Origin: Benincasa hispida
Lineage: Eukaryota; Streptophyta; Magnoliopsida; Cucurbitales; Cucurbitaceae
Assembly (NCBI RefSeq): GCF_009727055.1
Contig: NC_052357.1
Coordinates: 13,220,875-13,284,874, forward strand
Reading direction: 5' to 3'
Length of the DNA: 64,000 nt
Positions 12,080-23,615 of the stretch are shown here, in pieces; positions within the stretch are counted from its first letter, which is position 1; each line of letters starts with the position of its first letter. The notes beneath the pieces were generated by a model that was not told the origin of the DNA, did not search any database, and saw only the letters and a program-made list of their open reading frames with translations. A program made the position numbers and the translations under genes.

Positions 12080-12866
12080 CCAAAAACTTGCTTCCAGCGC
12101 GATGTGCATCAAGGTTGCCGGTGGTGCCATGGATGGGTGGTGAAAGCTGACTTTCTCGAGATCTAGCTTTTCTCACGCATTTTTCTGGATCACGAGGATC
12201 TGCCCTAGGCGAACCTCAGGCAAAAACCGCATATCTTGAAATTCTGCTCATACGGCTTCTTTTATATAAAGCCTGAATCGCCGACAGCATTAATGGACTG
12301 CTCTGATTCTGACGTTCGCGGTGCGTTAGTCTTTTCTGAATCTCTGCTGCTAATGGCGTGATAGGTGAGATGTCAACATCATCTTTTGATTTTTTCGAGG
12401 TAGATGCATTGATGCATTCATTCCACCAACCTTGCATTGATCCCTCTATTATGCGTTATCGTGTAGCCACAATCATGTAGTGACCGCATTCGCTTAATAT
12501 CACAACTTCTACACGATGACCGCAATCGCTTGATGATCGCAACTCCTATGCGATGGACGCATAAGGCTGATTACCGCAACACCCATGCGTTGATCGAACA
12601 CGTTCGCCTTTGCGATGGAGAGTTTCTCTACATGCGGTAGTCTATGTGGTAGTCCGATTTTTGTGTTTTCGTCCACTTCTTATGTTAGCTACAAAAATAG
12701 AACATTGAATGCATAATAACACATAATAATGGGTTAGCCGAGATTCATCATGCTGAACGACGCAAGCTCATTTTCTCATGAATTTCTAACATAATTTTCG
12801 CATATTCTGCTTAACAGCCCTCATAATTCTAAATAAAAGGCCTAAGATGACATGCATTTCTGCATG
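12080..12866 (-). repeat. 0.8-kb insertion in copia leader, unidentified
   Basis: This block interrupts an otherwise collinear leader. On the minus strand it begins TGACATGCAGAAATGCATGT, which recalls the start of the gypsy LTR (a few bases then GGGCAGAAATGCACG), and it has the same GCG-rich word use (ACCGCAA, GCGATGG). A minus-strand frame of about 73 codons at 12216-12437 has no recognised domain. It may be a solo LTR or fragment of an Athila-like relative, but no target duplication was confirmed. Confidence 0.45.
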
Positions 12867-13129
12867 TCATCACAATGCATAACCTAAGGTGGGATTTACT
12901 ATATGTTCATACCATATGACATATAAAACATACATCACATGTATAAACCAAGAGATTAATGGACCGAGATAAGTCTTTAAACCACAAAACCGAAATGAAA
13001 ACCCTATCTATTACATTTTTCATCGAGCAAACCGGTTCACAGGCGAATCGGGTCTTGAACCGCCAGGAGGTCTTCATCGTGTAGCAAACTCCAGTAGGTA
13101 GACGATAGTTCAGCACACACTAGACGATA

Positions 13130-13620
13130 GGAACATTAGCAAATGATTACGTAGACGACGACGAGGATGTGAAGCCTGATCGTCCAAACGATCATTTAGC
13201 GCGATGATAGGTAAATGATTTACCTTGAGTTACTAAGCGATCGTTTAGTCAATTACTAAGCAATGAAGCTTGTTGACCTAAACGATCATCTATCACGTTT
13301 TAAATGATACGCGAGCGTCTTATCTTCTACACGATGCGTGCAACTTGGTAAACGATTTACTCTGCGATGCTAAGTGATCGTTTAGTCAGTTACTAAGTGA
13401 TGAAGCTTGCTGACCTAAACGATTGTTTAGCGCGCGCGCGCATTAAACGATACTCAGCGATCGCGTGCCCAATCGTCAACCTGATATGACCAACTCTTGA
13501 TCGCATACTCCATCGTTCAACTGATGTATTCAACCGAAATCGCATAGTTTTTCATCTTCACGATGCGATGGACAGCGATCGCATAGAGCATCTTCTGCAC
13601 GATGCGATCAACCCTAGATC
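13130..13620. repeat. CGATCG-motif array in copia leader
   Basis: About a dozen close variants of TAAACGATCGTTTAG are spaced roughly 20-40 bp apart. Examples are AAGCGATCGTTTAGTC near 13230, AGTGATCGTTTAG near 13375 and CAGCGATCGCGTG near 13455. The same motif type forms arrays in the LTRs of this family. Confidence 0.7.
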
Positions 13621-13916
13621 GTCTCTTTCCTTGAAAAGCTACAACCTTTGCCCAGAACTTCGACAAATGACTCAATACTTCAAACACTTTGAATACAGAC
13701 TCAATTACGATTATTTATGCCCAAAAACGCAGGGGCCTTTACAAACAACCGCAAATGTAAAAGGAATTAAACAAACCGAGGCAATTCATCCCGAAAACAT
13801 CCATTAATCAGGCACATCCATAGCAGATTTAACATTTAAAATAGCATAGAAATGCACCTACCATGAATGTATACGTTATTTCGTTGCAACGAATGAAATC
13901 GGAGTATCAGAAACCT

Positions 13917-13929
13917 GGCTCTGATACCA
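13917..13929 (-). promoter_or_regulatory. primer binding site, initiator tRNA-Met type
   Basis: The minus strand reads TGGTATCAGAGCC, the standard copia primer site complementary to initiator tRNA-Met. It lies two bases after the LTR end and fixes the orientation of this element. Confidence 0.88.
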
Positions 13930-13931
13930 AT

Positions 13932-16190
13932 TGAAGGATCTCATACCGAGAGTTTCATGAGTGGGCTTAGATCGCTCCAATTTCACAGTTACCAAAAACA
14001 AACGACATACATTCCATACATACAGTTATGCATATAAAACTCATTATTGGCATGCTCAGAATACAATAAAACACAAGGAAAAAGGTTCATACCAGATGAA
14101 AACTCCATTTGTGTGAACCCACAGCAGCGGAAAACCTCCTACCAATCTACCAGCACCCGACAAGTATGTTGACTGAAAAAGCACGATCAAAGTGTACACA
14201 AACAGTGCAGTGGGGACGACACCACCACAAGAGAAACCCGGGTATCCTTGGCATAAAAAACCTAAAGAGTGGGCTCTGGTGAGTTTGGTAGATGACAGAG
14301 GAGAACATGTCGTGTAGACGATAAGCAAGTGGGAGATGAAACTCTACTATCATATAGCGGAAATGCTTATCGTATAGTAGAGCTACACGATTGTATAGGA
14401 AAATCTGAACGATCGTTTAGGATAAATGTTTACGATCATTTAGAGCTGTCTCTTATACACATCTAGATGTGTATAAGAGACAGGTTTGGTAGAGGATGGA
14501 GGAGAAGATGTCTTGTAGACGATAAGCAAGTGGGATATGAACTCTACTATCATATAGCGGAAATGCTTATCGTATAGTAGAGCTACACGATTGTATAGGA
14601 AAATCTGAACGATCGTTTAGGATAAATGTTTGCGATCGTTTAGAAAAAGTGTGAGGCAGACGATTGTTTAGACGGACGAGCTTCTATCGTATAGGCTCTC
14701 GCGATCGCTCTCACTGATTCTTTTGGGCGCGGGCGAATACGAATGCACGATTGAATTAAAATGAAAAACGATTTTCATTGTTTTAATCTGCCAGTTACCA
14801 CAACCTTCGCAGCCCCACTTCCCACGTCCGAACGTGGATCAATCGGTTAATTATCAAATAATTAATCAATTAGTTTAATTAATAAATATAATCATATTAT
14901 ACTTATATCCTATAGTTTGATATCATATATCTACTATAGTATTTTCTCCCCTACTTGATATAAATCATATTTATGTCTAATTTTCTCCAAAATAATGTAT
15001 CTCATACATTTAGCCAATTATATTATATATAATTAACCAGTCCAATTATATCATAAATAATTGAACTTGCTCTTGTTAATTTGAACATTTCAAATTAACC
15101 TTAACACTGGTTCTCGACTTTATCCAAGCTACCCAGGTGACCTAATGGACCTGTGGCTCGAAGCTCCAACGGTACATGAATAGCTGACTAAACTCTTTAG
15201 CCACGAGATTCACCATCCGTTAACTGCAGTGATTCCACTAAAGACCAACAGCTGAACTCTTCTTACCACAGATATATTTCTGTGTCCATCGGATATAACC
15301 AATCATAAGTACGATGACCCTTCACAGATGCTCGTAAGTACAGTTGGGCCAATTTACCGTTTTGCCCTTGTAATTACATCTCACTCCTTAAGTACTACTG
15401 ATTCCTCTAATGAACAATACAACATAGTCCAACTATGTATGAACGCCACTCGGGCCAAGAGAAGGTGTGTGGTGCTACATCGTTCAAGCCCCGGAATCAG
15501 TCCTTAAGGGAGCCATCTATCTACTTACCCCTGCCTTAGGGAAGGAGTGAATTCCATATTATGTAGTTGAGTTCCCAACTCCCAAATCAGACGAATCCCC
15601 AAAATGGTAGGTTTGAATCGACGACCTGGCCACTCGCACCCATACAAATAAAAGGACCGCCCTCAATGGCAGGAGTTCCCAACTCACTCCGGATTGAGGT
15701 CATGTTACCTATGGTCATCCTAGTGAAGTGAAGTCTCTGTCATAAAACGGTGTTATATAACGAGACATTAACACTTCGTGGTCAGGTCTTATACAAACTT
15801 TTTGTATAGGACGCCCCCACTCGCATGTCTCCAACACGAATGATCAGGATCAGACCATCTGTGACAAGTCAAAACACTTGTGACCATTCCACAAAGCGGG
15901 CCGCGTCCGTAGCATTACCAGGATAAGGTTGCCCTCCTTTATCCATTTACTACAGACCATTTTGGTTATCACTCAAGACATGATCCACTTGTATGTCGCC
16001 ACATACATGCTTGAGTCACATACAAATAACCAGAGATTTTATGTTTATTGGTTTGTGGTAAAGCAAATAAAACAAATAACCGAGCAAAACTTCAAGATGT
16101 GTAGTAAATATCATATATTAACAATCACAGGTATTCGTATATACTGTTAACAAACTACAGGACACGAGACTTTAGGGCATCAACCCAAAT
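13932..16190 (-). repeat. 5' LTR of reverse long-LTR copia element
   Basis: The inner edge is set by the primer site, and the outer edge by the complement of the TGTTGGGGTTGATG start, here degraded (CAACCCAAATAG). The apparent length of 2.26 kb is inflated by about 0.2 kb because sequence near 14285-14445 is repeated after the adapter at 14446-14483. The true LTR is therefore about 2.05 kb, similar to the forward copies. Very long LTRs are unusual for copia elements. Confidence 0.82.
14446..14483. other. Nextera mate-pair junction adapter (sequencing artefact)
   Basis: CTGTCTCTTATACACATCT is followed at once by its exact reverse complement AGATGTGTATAAGAGACAG. These are two Tn5 mosaic ends joined head to head, the circularisation junction of Nextera mate-pair libraries. 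The sequence on the right restarts at a point equivalent to about 14285, so the neighbouring LTR is artificially duplicated. This is not genomic sequence. Confidence 0.97.
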
Positions 16191-16327
16191 AGTGTGGGAT
16201 GAGTTGAGATTAATTTTCAAATGAGGAATTGAGAGTTCTTCTTACATTTAATCTTCATATATATAATAATGTCCTCTAACTAATGTAATATTTTTAGGTA
16301 AACTACTGTTTTGGAGATGATGTTGAA

Positions 16328-16925
16328 TAGGGGTGTTCAAGAAAACCCGATGACCCGAAAATCGATCTCGATTTGAGTTGGGTATCAGCTCATTTGGGTT
16401 GGGTTAGGTTCAAATAAATGAAAATTTTATGGGAGGGGTTGGTTCATGGGTTCACCTAATATAACCCAAACCAACCCGAACCAACCCGAATTTATTATTT
16501 AAATTTAAAATATATTTTTTTGTTACTTATAACACAATTATTTATACATATATTGATTTTAATTTATTTAATTCTAATATATTTTGTATAATTTATTCTT
16601 CAAGAACTCTTAAAAGTAGTTTCTTTGCACTTTAGAAAGAAAATTTTCACTATATAAATTGAAATTGAGTTGTTAATCTTAATTTAATATATGAAAATAA
16701 TTAAATTATATTTTTACATATTTACGTTTTGTTTTTTTAGAATAAAATTTTAAATAAATGATCTGATTAACCTGAACTAACTCAACTCAAATATTTCATG
16801 TTTGGGTTGGGTTGGGTTCATTTTTTAATAAGGGTTATTTGAGTTGAAGAAATTTACAAACCGAACAATTAGGTTGGGTCTAAAAGTCTTTCAACCCAAC
16901 CCAACCCAACCCATGAACACCCCTA
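16328..16925. mobile_element. 598-bp TIR element rich in GGGTT/AACCC
   Basis: The ends are perfect 12-bp inverted repeats, TAGGGGTGTTCA at 16328 and TGAACACCCCTA at 16914. Subterminal tracts of GGGTTGGGTT on one side and AACCCAACCC on the other extend the symmetry. No coding frame is present. This looks like a non-autonomous DNA transposon. The TA at each end may be a target duplication. Superfamily not determined. Confidence 0.72.
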
Positions 16926-17195
16926 ACATTGGAGATGTCGTTTGGAGATGTTGTTGGAGATATCATCACACTTTATTCTATGTATTGGCCAAGACATATT
17001 TGTTTTGTAAACTATCTTTGCCAACTTTTCAGTCTTTTGTGTAATAAAGAATACTGTTGACTTTTTTGTTTTTGTTTTTGTTTATTTGTATGTAAATATA
17101 TTATGTTCTTTATGTTTTTAATTTGCTTAATAATGTTTTGAATTTTAGGTTATTCAGATTAAAAAAAAAAAAGAGAGAGATAGGCTTGGATATTA

Positions 17196-17568
17196 CACTA
17201 ATTCCCGATGGTGGCATCGAGAGTTCTATTATCTCTCGACGACTAGTCAATCGTCGGGAGTTTAATTAAAAAACTCTTAATCAAACTCCTAAAACTCCCG
17301 ATGATAGTAACATCGTCGGGAGATCGGAGAACTCCCGACAGATAAATACATCCGTTGAGAGTAAACCAACTTTTGATGCTATACAGGAGACATTGGGAAT
17401 TATAACTCGCGATGGTGTGTATATGTGTGTCGGGAGATGGTCTCCCAACGGGTTTCTACCGACTAAACTCCCAATGCTCATTTAGTCATTGGGAGTTGAT
17501 TTTTCGACGCATTTTTTATCATTTTCCGGCGATTAGAAATGTTGGAAAAGGGATATTTTCTTGTAGTG
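17196..17568. mobile_element. CACTA (En/Spm-like) fragment
   Basis: The right end reads TTTTCTTGTAGTG, the complement of the typical CACTACAAGAAAA terminus. The interior carries about eight copies or near copies of ACTCCCGAYG in both orientations, as expected for CACTA subterminal repeats. A CACTA at 17196 could be the left end, but its following bases differ from the right TIR and the flanking triplets do not match, so the left side is probably truncated. Confidence 0.6.
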
Positions 17569-20500
17569 AGGGTATGGAAAAATAATAATGAAAAGTGAAC
17601 AATATATTTCTTGAGATAATTCTAAATTTGAATTTTATAAAACTAAAACATGGTTAAAATATATATAAATTTATTTTAAGGAATTAAAAATGTATATAGT
17701 TTGAGAAGTTTTGAAAGCGTTTAATGGCATGAGACAAGATAATTCAATTTTAAATATATAATTAGTAGGTGTATCAAGTGTATTTGTTATCATGAGTGGA
17801 CAATGTCTTTGAGATATTGTCAAATGTAACAACTTATATTTTGTGAGTTGTCTTCTTCCTAAAGTCGCTATCACCATATATTGACAATCATTGTGACTAC
17901 TCAACTTTCGAAATGGTATAGATCAAACGTTGTACTTTGATCGAATGTCAACCGAAAGGAAGAGCGCTCATAATAACCCGATAAAATGCCCAACGAAATG
18001 GAAAATTACCCTTGAGCCTAGCCAAAGTGGCGAATGGAGAAGGGGGAAGGGAAAAGAGGAAATAGGGTGGTCGACGACAAATGTGGGATTGGGGAAGGGG
18101 AATTGGCATCGTCTTCTTCAATGACAAGATTTGTCAAACTTCAAACAAAACCTACAAATCGAATTCAAAATAGGTAATAAATAAATAAATATCCACCTAA
18201 AAATCCTAAAACTCTATATCAAAAGAAACAAATAAAGTAATTAAATATTTTTCTAAAAACCCGCGAAGAAATAAAAGTGAAGGACGTACAATGTAGTTAA
18301 AGGGCAAAAAAGGAAAACACGCACCTATTAGGTACATACAAGTGCACACTATTAGACATTTTTAAAAAATTTAAAAATATAGATATTGTTCGAAGTCACC
18401 TCTCTATTTTAGACATATTCTACCATTTTTGAAAAAAAATATTTTATCTTTTATTTTATTTATTTTTTAACCAAATGCAAAAGCAACGTAAATAAGAAGA
18501 AGACAAAGGGTGTCTCAATCTTCATCATCTTAAAGTCATAACTCATTTTGAATTTCAATTCAATTACAAACATAAAAAGACTTATATCCGTGGTCCTTTC
18601 ACTGAAAACCCCAATATGCCCTTGCCACATTTTCACTGCCTATCTAATGATATTTTATTATATTTATAAATAAGTTGTATTGTTTTTCTATATTTAAAAT
18701 CATCCCACATATATATACATATATTTTCCAATTTAATCCAACCATTAATTTCATTTAAATTTAGTTGATGGTAACTTACAAGACATGTATAACAAAATAG
18801 AAGAGAAAAAAATAATATAAAAATAACTCCAACAACCACCTTCATGCAAGCAACGGATTAATTTCAGGCTGTACCAACCCATCTTCGACAACAAACTCCA
18901 ATAACCAACTCTGACAACCATCTCCAACTACAAACTCGTGTGAAAATCATTTTCGATGACGACTAACTTCGCGCGACCAACTCAGGACTCCGACAACCAC
19001 CTTTGACGATAAAACTTCGATAACCAACTCTAATACCACCTTTATGTGGTCAACTTCATGCTCCAACAACCACAACCCACTACAATCTCCAGTGAAAATC
19101 ATTTTCGACAATCAACTTTGATAACCACTCTCGACGATTATAAGATCAATTCTTCTTAACCAATCTTGCCACCTCTGACTAATAGTATTTTATATGTGTT
19201 ATGTGCAATATTTATATATATATATAATTGTAAACTATATTTTTATTTAATTGAATTCATATATCAAATGAGTGTTAAGAATATTTGAAAAAAATTGTAT
19301 GTAATCGAAAAGTATGTAACAAATGAAAAACCCATAAAATGGAGATTTTTTTTTCTATAACATTTTCAAACAAGAATGAGTGAAAATTGGAGATTTATTC
19401 TCTGATGGCGGCATTTTATTAGCTACTAAGATGATGAGAGAGATTCAATTAAAAAAGATCATGACAAGGAAAAATAAAGAGTGACAACGTGAAGAAGAAG
19501 AATATGATGATTATGAAATTCATTGAGAAAAAATAGAAATCAAAAGTTTTGATTTCTATTTGGTTTCCCATTTTATTTAATCATATTCATGCAAGAAAAT
19601 ATAGTCGTCAATTGTTGTTCATTACCAAAAAAAAAAATCTAAAAAAGGAAAAGAAAAAGAATTGCAATCATTTTATTCAAACAAATAGGGCGAATTAAAA
19701 ATTCAAAGCAAAAACAGTAATAATAAAAATCATATTATTTAAAATTATAAAACTGTACTAGATATCGTAAACATATGAACTTAACTATACTCTGCACCCC
19801 AAACACAGACATATAAACAACAAAATAATTGTGTACCCAAACTACATACATATGAACTCCACAAATATAAACTTCAAATATGATATCTCAACTTAACACC
19901 TCAAACAATCCCATAAGATATGATATTTTTTGCCATTCTACTCTTTTTTTTTTTTTTTTTTTTGTCATTTACAACCATGAGGGATTAATTTGGAAAAAAA
20001 ATATCAAATGTTAGCAAAAAGAAAAAAAAAAAAAAGCTATTAGTCTTGTGTTGGGATTATTTATAGTAAATATAAAAATAAGCTAAGTTAGATTGTTTAA
20101 AACACATACGACTCAAAATACAATACAACTAGTAGTTAGCTTATCAAAAAGATTTCATTGTCAACGAAAATGATGATATCTCAATTTTACGAATAAACCA
20201 ACGTGATGGATGTTTTTTTTAAAAAAAGTTATAAAAAGGATAAAAAATAATAAATTAACAAATTAACATTTTACATTTATTGGTGAAAACAAATAAGCGA
20301 TATTATTTTCACCAGTGACATTTTGTTGCTTCGTTTTATATTTCATCATTTTCTTATAACATAATAAATATATTGATTCACATCTTATGTTGATGATGAA
20401 ATCATAGATACATTAAAATATATAAGAATAGGTATACATTGATATAAATATAATACAGATGATTAACATATAACAAGTAGAAATTATAATACATGAACGA

Positions 20501-22769
20501 TCAGTTTTTTTATTTTTTATTTTTTAAATTTGGTATTGGAAAGGGGAAAAAAAGTTAGAAAAATATGATAATGATTGCTAGCTAACCAGAAATAAAAATA
20601 ATATCCACACTAAAAGTAATGGAAATTATTAGACAGTCCAGCATTAATTAATTAAATTTAATTATAATGCTTTTTTGTGTATATTTATTTATTTTGTGGA
20701 GTTGGTAGATACTGCAATCCATTATTTTATCGACGGCCCATACCTTGCCGCTGAAACTTAATACATTGTTTTTCCGGTCCCACTCCAATAATTAATCTCT
20801 GGTTTTTCTTTTTTATCAATGAAAATAATATAATTTTGTCTCTGAAAATGAAAAAGTATATAAAAATAAAAATTATATAATCTACCGAAAATGAAGATGA
20901 CGTGGCAGTTTTTCATTGGTTACTTCAAGTAGGTCCAGCCAACGTTCCTTCCTGGCACAGCTTTTCATTACATCCAAAAGCCCAGCACTGACATGTGGGG
21001 CCCGCCCTAATATTATTAATCTTAATATTATTTTATTTTTAATATATCATTTCGAGCTAAATTATAGATTTGGCTGTCGTTTTCAATTATTGGAGGTAGG
21101 AAATTTGGATCACGGACCTGATAATTATGTGAATACTTAAATGTCAATAGAGCTATGTTCGCTTTTATAATTTCGTAATTTTTTCAAAGTTTTAATTTGT
21201 TTTTAAATTATAATTATCACTATTGTTAATTATGTGTGACATCATGACTTATGAATTGATTCCTCAATTCTTTAGGTGATGTTAAATTTACTTTAAGAAA
21301 AAAAATCTAAAGTCAACCTAACCTATAAATTAAAATAATGGAAAAATAACCAAAGTCCAAATTGGAATGAAATAAAAATGAAATCAAACTAGTAAATATG
21401 TATATAAAAAAATGTAAATGTAGAGTGATTTTAGTTTTGATTATTAAAATTCAACTACATCAATATGTGTTGTGAATTGATTGAATTAAATTGATATAAT
21501 CATAAAGTGATGTGACATAATTGACAAATTTTTATACTTGTTTTGTATTTAAGATTTGGTAATAATAAATTATGACATATTGACATGCATAGTGTATTTA
21601 TCAAGAAGATTAAAAAAAGTACCGTGGTAGAGATGTATTATTATAATTTTCAATTATGCATTGATTTGTACTATTACTTGTTGATAAAGAAATGCATCCA
21701 ATATTGACTAAAAAAATGTGTTCAATAAATTATTATTTTCACGATTTTATTAACTCAAGTGATTAAGATATTAAAACTAATGTTAGAAGTTGAAATCTGT
21801 TAGATTAAAAACATTTCAAACTAAATTAAATAAATGAACTACAAATTAAATCATTATATGGTTAGTTAATTACAAAAATGAAAAGTAATTAAACTAATTG
21901 AATTTGAAATTTGACATTTGACATTGATTCTCGATAATATTACATAGACCTAATGATCATGCTAACAAAATGCATGTGTATTATTGATGTACCAATGTCA
22001 TCAATGACTTATATGGAGAGAGTTTGAAGTGGCTTTGTCAAGTTAACCTGCACAAGAAATCGATACCGCACTCTGATGCTCAAATAAACAAAATGAAATG
22101 TTTGGTGAAGCAGACCATTATTAGATTGCATACCTATGTGGTATAATGATGTTTGCCTATTCACACAACATAGTAGGAGAGATGGTGAGGTAACCATTTG
22201 GTTTGACAAGTAGCTCGATTGGTTGATTATCCTTTTTTCATGTAATATGGTATAGCTCAGTTCACTCAATCCAATGTTTAAGGTCTATATTTTTTCGATT
22301 GTGTAGACTTTGATGGTCTCCTTAGACTTGAGCCTTATATTTTTCTCTTGTTTCAAAATATTCGAAACGGAAAATAAACCTAGTTGGAATAAATCCATAT
22401 CCAATCACATCATTATAACTCCTACCAAACTTTTATGGAAAAGAAACTTGAATTACATTAGAATAGTTTTTCATTTATAAGAATACAACATTGAAGATGT
22501 GTTTGGTACCAAAAAAATAAATAAATAAGAGGAAACTACTTTTTCGTCACCGAATTTTAAAGAATAAGCGTGTCTAGTTTTCAAAGTATAAATTAAAATA
22601 TGCTTAAGCAAATAAAGGCTATATGTATGATTTTTCTCAATTAAAAAAAAAAAAAAAGACTATATGATATGATTGACTAATAATGTTTTTTTTAAAAAAA
22701 AAAAAAAAATCATACCATGTAGTCTATATTCACTTAAACAAGATTATTTTAGGGTTCGGTGGATGGATG
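17569..22769. other. AT-rich intergenic DNA
   Basis: No gene could be supported here. The short open frames lack domains and codon-like composition. The stretch contains a degenerate CCAACTCCGACAACCA-type repeat (18850-19170), long A and T tracts near 19945 and 20015, and a less AT-rich patch at 20880-21010 with an ACGTGGC G-box-like motif. No TE protein was recognised. Confidence 0.5.
18850..19170 (+). repeat. degenerate short-period repeat
   Basis: Variants of CCAACTCCGACAACCACC recur about ten times with changing spacing, and the phrase GTGAAAATCATTTTCGA occurs twice (near 18938 and 19093). The pattern looks like a decayed minisatellite. Confidence 0.5.
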
Positions 22770-23300
22770 ACCCAAAAGTTAGACAAGAAATGCGAAATGT
22801 CCCGGTTTTTTAAAAAACACTGAATGACCATTTGTTGATGTCAAATTAGGGTGAAATTACCAAAATAGACTCACACAAATGCGGAAAAGCAATCTTGCTT
22901 TCGCTCTCGCTTTCGCACACAGAAAAGACTCATTTTTCTATCACTTATTGCCGATCTCGCTCTTCCATTCTTCACCGGTTTTGCTCTTCCTGTCCTCACA
23001 CAGTTTTGGTAGGCGTTCGACATCAATAGTCACTCTCCTCAGAGCTGCTCGTGTGAACTCACCGTGTCGGAAAAGAAGAAGATGCAGCGGAAGAAGTCGG
23101 GAGAAAGGAAGAGGAAAAAGAAAAAGGAAAAAGGGGGGGGGGGGGAGGAACATGGAGAAGAAAATAAGAAAGCAAGGGCAATGTTGTAATTTCACGTGAT
23201 TATTACATCATTAAAGGGTCATTTGACATTTTTTTTTTTTAGATTTTGTGTCATTTGATATTTTGAATCTTTAAAATAGGTCTTTTAGGCAATTGTCTCA
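22770..23300. mobile_element. MULE-type MITE with long imperfect TIRs
   Basis: The left part (TGAATGACCATTTGTTGATG ... GGGTGAAATTACC) matches the reverse complement of the right part (TCAAATGACCCTTTAATGATG ... CGTGAAATTAC) with mismatches. The left part also resembles the complement of 63540-63700, the upstream end of a MULE gene, and both are followed by CGCTCTCGCT-rich sequence. A plus-strand frame at 22879-23199 (R/K- and S-rich) covers much of the interior but has no domain and is probably not a gene. This is best read as a non-autonomous Mutator-like element. Confidence 0.5.
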
Positions 23301-23404
23301 TTATTTTAATTCATGAAATTTTTAGGGAAATTTTGTTTTTAAAAAAGCATCATCAAACATTTTATTTCTATTGTCGAATAGCCTCATAAACGATCATATT
23401 ATAA

Positions 23405-23615
23405 TGTGAAATTTGAAGTGGATTTCTTACCAATATGTGTGATTTTAAGATCTACCAAATGCCACTATTTATAGGCAAAGTGGCAAGTAGGATGTAGTCT
23501 TACATGAACACCAAGTATGAATAACTACAACAGACATGGACAATACGAAGATTGACACATGGCTTTTAGGACACTAAGCTATAGGCCTCTATTTATTTTT
23601 ATAATATTTATAATA
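23405..23615 (-). repeat. 3' LTR of reverse short-LTR copia element
   Basis: This 211-bp sequence is a direct copy of 30787-30975. On the minus strand it has a TATA motif (CTATAAATAGTGG) and is preceded by the polypurine tract CTGAAGGGGGAGTA (complement near 23616-23630). Confidence 0.8.

Larger units (their letters stand above)
10763..13916 (-). other. untranslated leader of reverse copia element
   Basis: The region between primer site and gag start matches the forward leader at 53946-56252 in reverse complement, for example near 10790-10935, 11960-12070 and 12870-13000. It is about 0.85 kb longer, mostly because of an extra block at 12080-12866. It contains a strong cluster of CGATCG-like motifs (13130-13620). 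No coding capacity is evident. Confidence 0.72.

Noticed and set aside
14440..14490. Inverted repeat considered as a bacterial IS50/Tn5 end or a hairpin element
   Set aside because: It is exactly the 38-bp library junction adapter and lies within an artificially repeated LTR segment.
16800..16920. AACCC tracts considered as interstitial telomere sequence
   Set aside because: The plant telomere repeat TTTAGGG is not present; the tracts belong to a TIR element.
22009..22269. 86-codon minus-strand frame
   Set aside because: No domain was recognised. The surroundings look like old repeat or intergenic DNA.
22879..23199. 106-codon plus-strand frame with S/R/K-rich translation
   Set aside because: It reads through CT- and GA-rich low-complexity DNA inside a TIR element. 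The antisense frame is equally open.
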